From the NCBI GenBank assembly GCA_964537965.1, contig CAZIDB010000009.1:1-41632 (forward strand): a DNA stretch of 41,632 nucleotides, written 5' to 3'. This document shows positions 35,886 to 41,632 of the stretch, in pieces. The notes under the pieces are model-generated. The model was given only the letters and a program-made list of their open reading frames with translations. It was not told where the DNA came from and searched no databases. The position numbers and the translations under genes are program-made. The DNA comes from SURF-24 sp964537965 (GTDB lineage Bacteria; Bacteroidota; Ignavibacteria; Ignavibacteriales; SURF-24). How positions within the stretch are numbered: the stretch's first letter is position 1; every line of letters begins with the position of its first letter.

Positions 35886-36033
35886 TAGCTCTTCCCTGAA
35901 TGTTTTTTTCCTATGGATTATTATCGGACGCTTTAATGAATTCTTTAGGGGAAAAATTTTTTAAATATGTTTTATTTGAATACTTGAGAAAAAAAATTAC
36001 TTTTCCGGTGAAATCTGGTCAATTTGAGGTTTA

Positions 36034-37794
36034 TTGAAAGTTATGTTTCAGTTTAATGATTTTTGCGCCGCCTTAGTAATTAATACAATAATTTCATTTG
36101 CCATTACTATTTATAGCTGGCTAAAGCTTAAAACTGAAAGCGGCAAATATTTTATCTATTTAATGGCGGCAATTACAGTATGGACTTTTTCCGCTACGTT
36201 TGAGCTTTCATTTACTACACTTGATCAAAAAATTCTGTGGTCAAAAATCAGTTACTTCGGAATTGTAAGCCTGTCACCGTTATGGTTAATGTTCTCAGTT
36301 TATTATGCGCGTATGGAAAGAATGATGACAAAACCTTTAAGGTTAGCCATCTGGATCATTCCGGTTTTTGTACTTTTATTAGCATTAACAAACGAATACA
36401 ACAGAAGCGTCTGGCCAACCATTAAGCTAATAGATTCTTCAATTGGAATAATTGCTGTTTATGAAAATGGCTGGGGGAAGTTTACTATAGTCGCATATTC
36501 ATATATTCTTCTTTTGGTGGGAACAGTTATTCTTATAACTTTTGCAATAAGAACAAAAGAATTATATCTGAAACAAGTCTTCCTAATGATTTTTGCTGCT
36601 TTAGCTCCGTGGATAGGAAATGCTTTATCATACTTTAGAGTTGGACCTTTTGCATTAATGGATTTTACTCCTGTGGCTTTTACCTTTACCGGTATTCTTC
36701 TGCTATGGAATATTCTGAGCTTTCACCTCTTGGATATAATGCCCGTAGCTTACGGAGCACTCCTTGAAAACATGAGCGATGGTGTAATTGTTATTGATAA
36801 CGAAGAAAGGATAATTGAAATTAATCCAACCGCATATAAAATTTTTGATTTGCACAATTCTGTTGGATATAAAATTCAAGAGAAGTTAGAAAACTACCCG
36901 GAGGTTTATGAATTTATTCAGACCACTAATTCAGGTTCTGCCGAAATATTTATAAAGATACATGACTCCGCAACCTGGCTGGACGTCAGGGTAAATTCAT
37001 TGCTTAGCAATTATAAAAAACCAGGCGGCAAATTAATTGTAATAAGGGATATAACACAAAAAAAGAAATCCGAAATAGAATTAGCCGAATCGGAAAAAAA
37101 ATACCGCGAGCTAAATGATGCAAAGGATAAATTCATCAGAATAATTTCACACGATCTGAAGAGTCCATTTCAAGGTATGATCGGATTGTCTAAACTTCTA
37201 TCTGAAGAAATTGAAGAGCTATCAAAAAGTGAAATAAAAGAATTCAGTCGTGAGTTAAATCTTTCCATTCAAAGCCAGTTCCGGTTATTGGAAGATTTAT
37301 TAAGCTTATCAAAAGTGCAAAGTGAAAAAATAACAGTGCTTAAAAAGCAGGTTAATGTTTATAGTGAAGTGAATAATATTTTTCAGCTTTTTGAAATGCT
37401 TGCTCAAACAAAACATATACAATTATTAAATCATATAAACGAAGATATCTTACTTTATGCTGATCCCGGTATGTTCAGGTTAATGCTGAGAAATCTGATT
37501 TCCAATGCGATAAAATTTACAAATCCGGGTGGCACTGTTTCTACATCATCAATTAAAAATAAAGAAGAAACAATTTTTATAGTTGAAGACAACGGGATAG
37601 GAATTGATGAAAAAAATATTACAAAGCTTTTCAGACTTGATTATCATTTTACAACAAAAGGAACAGCCGAGGAAACGGGAACAGGATTCGGACTTATTTT
37701 ATGTAAAGAGGTAATGGATAAGCACGAAGGGAGAATCTGGGTTGAAAGTGAAGTTGGAAATGGTAGCCGGTTTTATTTTACATTTCCAAATTAG
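36034..37794 (+). CDS. Sensor histidine kinase with N-terminal 7TM region and PAS domain
   Basis: A 586-residue membrane kinase. Residues about 10-235 form seven hydrophobic helices of the his_kinase_N (7TM) type, with the typical LWSKISYFGIVSLSPLWLMF. A PAS domain covers about 245-345 (LLENMSDGVIVIDNEERIIE). The phospho-acceptor domain has FIRIISHDLKSPFQGMIGLS with His373. The ATPase domain has LRNLISNAIKFTNPGG, VEDNGIGIDEK and GTGFGLILCKEVMDKHEGRI. The first possible start is TTG at 36034; ATG at 36043 is equally plausible. A TGAGG lies at 36025-36029, closer to the TTG. The kinase core resembles that of the TPR kinase at 16945. No partner regulator is adjacent. Confidence 0.92.
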   Translation: MKVMFQFNDFCAALVINTIISFAITIYSWLKLKTESGKYFIYLMAAITVWTFSATFELSFTTLDQKILWSKISYFGIVSLSPLWLMFSVYYARMERMMTKPLRLAIWIIPVFVLLLALTNEYNRSVWPTIKLIDSSIGIIAVYENGWGKFTIVAYSYILLLVGTVILITFAIRTKELYLKQVFLMIFAALAPWIGNALSYFRVGPFALMDFTPVAFTFTGILLLWNILSFHLLDIMPVAYGALLENMSDGVIVIDNEERIIEINPTAYKIFDLHNSVGYKIQEKLENYPEVYEFIQTTNSGSAEIFIKIHDSATWLDVRVNSLLSNYKKPGGKLIVIRDITQKKKSEIELAESEKKYRELNDAKDKFIRIISHDLKSPFQGMIGLSKLLSEEIEELSKSEIKEFSRELNLSIQSQFRLLEDLLSLSKVQSEKITVLKKQVNVYSEVNNIFQLFEMLAQTKHIQLLNHINEDILLYADPGMFRLMLRNLISNAIKFTNPGGTVSTSSIKNKEETIFIVEDNGIGIDEKNITKLFRLDYHFTTKGTAEETGTGFGLILCKEVMDKHEGRIWVESEVGNGSRFYFTFPN

Positions 37795-37796
37795 CA

Positions 37797-37829
37797 GGGT
37801 GATAATGCAAACGCACAATCACCCGTTTT
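37797..37829 (+). terminator. Possible terminator after the 7TM kinase gene
   Basis: A 7-bp stem, GGGTGAT (37797-37803) / ATCACCC (37818-37824), is followed by GTTTTCC, right after the kinase stop. A second small hairpin, CAGGC/GCCTG, lies at 37831-37850. They fill the 58-base space between two convergent genes. The T run is short. Confidence 0.45.
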
Positions 37830-37852
37830 CCAGGCATATGGAAAAGCCTGAA

Positions 37853-39904
37853 TTATTTTCGTTTTACGGATAAATTACTTTTCTCAAGTTTAAACCTGTC
37901 AACCATAGATTGCAGATTCTCCGTTAATCTGCTAAGGTCCTCAGATGCTTTTGCAATTTGTTGAATTCCGGCTGCTGATTCCTGTGTAATTGAATTTATG
38001 CTTTCAAGGTTTTTACTTACCTGTTCTGTGCTTGCAGATTCCTCTTCTACGGCAGCGGCCACCTGAGTTATTATATCAGTTACTTTTTGTGATTCCGTTA
38101 TAATTTCTTTAAGAACAGTGCCGGTTTGATTAACGAGCAATTTACCATCTTCCACTTTTACTTTTCCTTTTTGCATGGACTTAACTGCTTCTGAAGTAAC
38201 AACCTGGATCTGTTTAATCATATCTGCAATTTCTTTTGTTGCTTTTGTAGTTCTTTCCGCAAGCTTTCTAACCTCATCTGCAACAACAGCAAAACCTCTA
38301 CCTTGTTCACCGGCACGGGCAGCTTCAATTGCAGCATTTAATGCAAGCAGGTTTGTCTGGTCAGCAATGTCATCAATCACCTGAATAATTTCACCAATTT
38401 TATTGCTGTTATTTCCTAAGGTAAAAACCGTTTCGGCAGAATTTGAAACTACCTCAGCAATTTCTTCCATACCTTTAATTGCTTTTCTAACAACTTCTCC
38501 ACCCTCAGATGCTTTCAGCCCAGCGTTTCTAGCAAGTTCTGCAGCAAAGGAGGTATTCTTAGAATTCTCCAAAACTGTTTTGCTCATTTCCTCAACTGCA
38601 GTTGCAATCTCAGATGTCTGCGCACTCTGTTCCTGTGAAGCCGATGCAAGTTCTTCCGAGCTTGATGAAATCTCAGTAGCTGCACTTGCGGTTTCACTTA
38701 CGGCTTCATTAACTTCAAGAAGTGCTTTGCTTAATGAATCTGCAACAGTGTTAATGCTGTTTTTAATTATCTGATGATCACCACTGTAACTACCGGACAT
38801 TCTTTCCGTTAGATCACCGGTAGCAAGTACACTTAATATTTTAGAGCCTTCATTTATTGGAGCAAGAATCGCATTTAAAGTATTATTCAAACCAAAAATA
38901 ATTTCTTTAAATCCACCGTAGAAATTATCATCTTTACCGCGTGCCGATAGTTCACCCTCGGAAGCTGCCTTTGTAAGTTGTTTCAGTTCATCAACAAGCA
39001 TTCTTAATGTAGCAACAACTTTGTTTAAACTGATGGAAAGAATATCCTTTTCTGATTTCGGACTAAATTTAATATCAAGGTTACCAAGCGAAATCTGGTT
39101 TGCATATTCAGCTTGTTCTTTAATATTTGCAACCATAATAGAAAAAGATTTTTCAAGTTCACCTATCTCATCTTTCGAACGGGCGACAAGATTGATATCC
39201 ACATCACCAATCGCCACTTTATCAGCAGCCTTTTGCAATCCCAATAACGGTTTTGTAAGTTTTTTGGAAAAGACAAAGGCGAATGTAATTACAGCAGCTA
39301 TTACAATTAGTATAATAACCAATACTTTATTTCTTAAAACAGAAACCGATGCTTCAACCTCATCAACATAAATTCCTGTTCCAACAATCCAGCCCCATTG
39401 TTTAAACAATTTTACGTAAGAAATTTTCGGTACAGGTTTATCAACACCCGGCTTAGGCCACATGTATTCTACCATACCCTCGCCGTTTTGTTTACATACA
39501 TTCGCAAACTCTACAAATATTTTTTTTCCGTTAGGATCCTTGTTATTAGATAAATCCTTGCCATTCAGCTCGGGTTTAAAAGGATGCATAATCATTGTTG
39601 GACCAAGATCGTTTATCCAGAAATACTGATCACCCTCGTACCGTAATGCTTTAATAACTTCAATTGCCCTTGACTTAGCTTCATCCTCTGTAATTTTACC
39701 CTCTTTCATTTGCTCCTGAAGCTGTGTCAGCACGCTGTATGCAATTTCAGTTGCTTTTTTTGTAGCAATTCCTTTTTCCGAATATTGACTTTCACTTATT
39801 AAAGGAATAAGGTAAAAAACTATAACACAAGTTATAGGTAGAATTGAAATCAACACGACCGACAGGATTTTGGAAAATGTTTTCCAGTCTTTAAATTTTT
39901 TCAT
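37853..39904 (-). CDS. Methyl-accepting chemotaxis protein with periplasmic Cache domain
   Basis: A 683-residue chemoreceptor. A membrane helix near residues 11-33 leads to a single Cache_2-type periplasmic sensor (about 40-185), with YEGDQYFWINDLGPTMIMHP, FKPELNGKDLSNNKDPNGKK and FKQWGWIVGTGIYVDEVE. In the family such domains bind small carboxylates or similar ligands. The second helix is VLVIILIVIAAVITFAFVF, followed by HAMP and a HAMP-like repeat (GDLTERMSGSYSGDHQIIKN). The signalling tip QVIDDIADQTNLLALNAAIE is nearly the same as in the other receptor here. No terminal pentapeptide is visible. It begins 23 bases after the outer-membrane barrel gene, so the two are probably cotranscribed. 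Confidence 0.95.
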   Translation of the reverse strand: MKKFKDWKTFSKILSVVLISILPITCVIVFYLIPLISESQYSEKGIATKKATEIAYSVLTQLQEQMKEGKITEDEAKSRAIEVIKALRYEGDQYFWINDLGPTMIMHPFKPELNGKDLSNNKDPNGKKIFVEFANVCKQNGEGMVEYMWPKPGVDKPVPKISYVKLFKQWGWIVGTGIYVDEVEASVSVLRNKVLVIILIVIAAVITFAFVFSKKLTKPLLGLQKAADKVAIGDVDINLVARSKDEIGELEKSFSIMVANIKEQAEYANQISLGNLDIKFSPKSEKDILSISLNKVVATLRMLVDELKQLTKAASEGELSARGKDDNFYGGFKEIIFGLNNTLNAILAPINEGSKILSVLATGDLTERMSGSYSGDHQIIKNSINTVADSLSKALLEVNEAVSETASAATEISSSSEELASASQEQSAQTSEIATAVEEMSKTVLENSKNTSFAAELARNAGLKASEGGEVVRKAIKGMEEIAEVVSNSAETVFTLGNNSNKIGEIIQVIDDIADQTNLLALNAAIEAARAGEQGRGFAVVADEVRKLAERTTKATKEIADMIKQIQVVTSEAVKSMQKGKVKVEDGKLLVNQTGTVLKEIITESQKVTDIITQVAAAVEEESASTEQVSKNLESINSITQESAAGIQQIAKASEDLSRLTENLQSMVDRFKLEKSNLSVKRK

Positions 39905-39927
39905 TATTGCCCTCTATACTTTTTATT

Positions 39928-41160
39928 TTAGAAAAAGTAACTCACCGCCAAAAGAGTTCTTAAGTTATTTATATTTTTAGGATTGTTTACCTTGCCGTTT
40001 TTATCAAGTATTCCGTAACCCGCTGAAGTATATTCAAGCTCTAGAGCAAACCTTGTAGAGCCGGATGTTAGCTGTACCCTTGGAGCTATTCGCATAATAT
40101 TGTCTATATTGCTTACACGTGTAAAAGGAGCGCCAACAATATTGTCTGATGAACCAAGATTTTTGGTATAACCGCCAAACAACCCGAATTGAAGTTCATT
40201 GCCAAAGTAAATCTCACTCCAGATTGAATATGAATTAAGAGTTGTATATTCTTCTTTGCCGGAAGTTGAGTCAATTGCTTTTGCTGCATAGCCGCCAAGC
40301 ATCATCAGATCAGTTGCATTCTGCCCGTAAATTCCCTGTAGTGAAAAAGTAACTGGGGATGCTTTAATTTTTAAATAAGCAATTGAAGTAAGTCCTCCGA
40401 TTGTTTCATCGGTTTTAGTATTTTTTACTGTTACTACCCTGGGCTGTAAAATTTTATAATCAACACCTGCACCCAATAATAGATTATCAGATTTGTATTG
40501 CAGTTGAAAATGCAGATCGGGCAAGCCGGAATTTCTTAAATATGAAGATGAAAAGCCGGAAGGGCCATTGCTTGTAAAATCTCTTTGACCTGCAACCACA
40601 GCAATAAGATTAACGCTGCCCAATGATTGTGTTAATTTAACCTGGGGACATCTTGCAAACGGGAGAAATGGAACACCTGTATTGAAGGAAACAACCATTG
40701 GATACATATCGGCAATAAATAACGGATGCCATGTTTGGCCAACTAAAAGAGAAGTAGAAGACCATTTCATATTAACGAAAGCATGGCGTAATCTGAAACC
40801 ATTAACATCAGTTTCGGAGGTGCCGAAGAATTCCGCTTCAATTGTACCCGAAGTTTTTGCGCCAAGAAATTCCGGTCCGGTTATTTTGCCTGTAAGCCTT
40901 GTTTGAATTGAGAGAAGATTGAAATTGGTTTTTGCATTAACGTCCTCACCGTTTTTATCTAAAAGCTCGTTAGCAGGATAAAGCAGAAAGTGACCCTCAC
41001 GCAAACTTACTGTCTGCCTTGTATCATAAAAGAAGTCTGTTCTCACATAGCCATTGAAAGTGATGCCAAACTCACTTTTGTCTTTTTCCTGTGGGTAGGA
41101 TGTATATGTAAGAGAGATGATAGTAGAAATCATTAATATGTAAAACATATTTCTTTTCAT
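39928..41160 (-). CDS. Outer-membrane beta-barrel protein, DcaP/porin-like
   Basis: A 410-residue exported protein with signal peptide (MKRNMFYILMISTIISLTYT). Amphipathic strands recur throughout, for example FNGYVRTDFFYDTRQTVSLR and FGTSETDVNGFRLRHAFVNM, then WSSTSLLVGQTWHPLF. It ends in LLAVSYFF, whose terminal aromatic is the usual barrel-assembly signal. The overall pattern resembles DcaP-like trimeric porins that pass small molecules through the outer membrane. It precedes a Cache chemoreceptor by 23 bases, so uptake and sensing of the same compound is a reasonable guess. Its substrate is unknown. Confidence 0.8.
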   Translation of the reverse strand: MKRNMFYILMISTIISLTYTSYPQEKDKSEFGITFNGYVRTDFFYDTRQTVSLREGHFLLYPANELLDKNGEDVNAKTNFNLLSIQTRLTGKITGPEFLGAKTSGTIEAEFFGTSETDVNGFRLRHAFVNMKWSSTSLLVGQTWHPLFIADMYPMVVSFNTGVPFLPFARCPQVKLTQSLGSVNLIAVVAGQRDFTSNGPSGFSSSYLRNSGLPDLHFQLQYKSDNLLLGAGVDYKILQPRVVTVKNTKTDETIGGLTSIAYLKIKASPVTFSLQGIYGQNATDLMMLGGYAAKAIDSTSGKEEYTTLNSYSIWSEIYFGNELQFGLFGGYTKNLGSSDNIVGAPFTRVSNIDNIMRIAPRVQLTSGSTRFALELEYTSAGYGILDKNGKVNNPKNINNLRTLLAVSYFF

Positions 41161-41523
41161 ATGTACTCCATTTTATTCGAAAGTTTCGGTATATATTTTT
41201 TATTACTAAAATCGGGTTTGAAATTTTTACTTTATTTTTTTTAAATGAAATTAAAAATCACACCCGATCTGTTTGTGCAATCAGGTATAAAATTCAAAGA
41301 AAAAGCCCGGATTCATCCGGAGGTTTTCGTTTTAGATTTTTCATTCAAACCGGAAATTTATCTGCCGGTAATAAAACAAATTCTATTACTGCAGTCTCTT
41401 GTTGCGTTTTTAGAATGTACACTTAAATGAATCACTGCTATTGCCCTTTTTACAGTGACGTTTTGGAATTATTTATTATTATTTAATTGTAGAATAATTT
41501 TCTATCTATAAAATATTTCATTA
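41161..41523. other. Intergenic region between the CheW-like gene and the barrel gene
   Basis: A 363-base stretch with no convincing gene. It holds a palindrome CCGGATTCATCCGG at 41307-41320, which on the minus strand is followed by GCTTTTTC. That could be a weak terminator of the CheW-like gene or a protein-binding site. A 61-codon open frame on the plus strand (41245-41430) looks accidental. The promoter of the barrel/chemoreceptor pair should lie near 41161-41240 but has no clear consensus match. Confidence 0.4.
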
Positions 41524-41632
41524 TTAATTCAAAGTTTCCTTTTCTTCTGTCTTAAGAACTTTATCAAGATCAAGCAGTATCAGCAGCCTGTCTTCTAATT
41601 TGCCTACCGCTGTTATGTAGTCTGAATTTATT
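41524..41632 (-). CDS. CheW-like chemotaxis coupling protein (partial, C-terminal end only)
   Basis: Only the last 36 codons are in the window; the gene continues beyond the right edge. The peptide INSDYITAVGKLEDRLLILL, continuing with DLDKVLKTEEKE, matches the end of CheW proteins (GVGKxxDRLLILLDxDKxL). The frame ends with two consecutive TAA codons. CheW couples chemoreceptors to the CheA kinase, which fits the two receptor genes nearby. It could also be the C-terminal part of a CheV- or CheA-like protein, but the short tail after the domain favours CheW. Confidence 0.75.
   Translation of the reverse strand, partial: INSDYITAVGKLEDRLLILLDLDKVLKTEEKETLN

Noticed and set aside
41245..41430. 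61-codon plus-strand frame in the right intergenic region
   Set aside because: No ribosome site and no recognisable pattern, and it contains the palindrome at 41307-41320. Probably accidental.

Overview
The window is an AT-rich stretch of a draft bacterial genome with three runs of exactly 100 N. Its gene set suggests a Gram-negative member of the Bacteroidota/Chlorobiota/Ignavibacteriota group. The evidence is an alternative-type GlmU, a secreted GH92 mannosidase, an outer-membrane barrel, and a rpmE promoter matching the TTTG-N20-TAnnTTTG pattern known from Bacteroidota. An Ignavibacteria-like organism is my best guess, but it is an inference with no marker phylogeny behind it. I saw no tRNA, rRNA, CRISPR array, insertion sequence or phage gene.

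Layout. (1) 1-3394, minus strand: a STAS regulator followed by two sodium:solute symporters; the second runs off the left edge. (2) 3463-9466, minus: a housekeeping run of alt-GlmU, rsmB, a RodZ-like HTH/membrane protein, ligA and an unknown 180-aa protein. rsmB contains a scaffold gap and one in-frame stop codon. (3) 9610-9953, minus: rpmE (L31) alone, with its own promoter and terminator. (4) 9961-14325, minus: ferredoxin, geranylgeranyl-reductase-family flavoprotein, NtrB-like kinase and NtrC-like sigma-54 activator, with tight overlaps among the first three. (5) 14383-16716, minus: GH92 alpha-mannosidase. (6) 16945-18721, plus: TPR-containing histidine kinase with a gap. (7) 18762-32629, minus: the centrepiece, a four-gene cluster of iron-dependent alcohol dehydrogenase, a 3051-residue multi-PAS/PocR histidine kinase, a single-domain receiver and a hybrid kinase. 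(8) 33368-35885, minus: a TonB-C-domain protein and a chemoreceptor. (9) 36034-37794, plus: a 7TM/PAS histidine kinase. (10) 37853-41632, minus: the tail of a CheW-like protein, an outer-membrane barrel protein and a Cache chemoreceptor.

How the genes work together. Most of the right two thirds is signal transduction: five histidine kinases, two stand-alone response regulators, two chemoreceptors and a CheW fragment. The most striking unit is the alcohol dehydrogenase cluster. The giant soluble kinase carries about twenty PAS modules plus one PocR domain, a family proposed to sense small hydrocarbon derivatives such as diols. Its gene overlaps that of an enzyme from the 1,3-propanediol/alcohol dehydrogenase family. 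None of the downstream regulators has a DNA-binding domain, so the output is probably a phosphorelay or protein contact. One two-PAS block inside the giant kinase is markedly richer in GC than its flanks, which suggests the sensor array grew by domain acquisition as well as tandem duplication.
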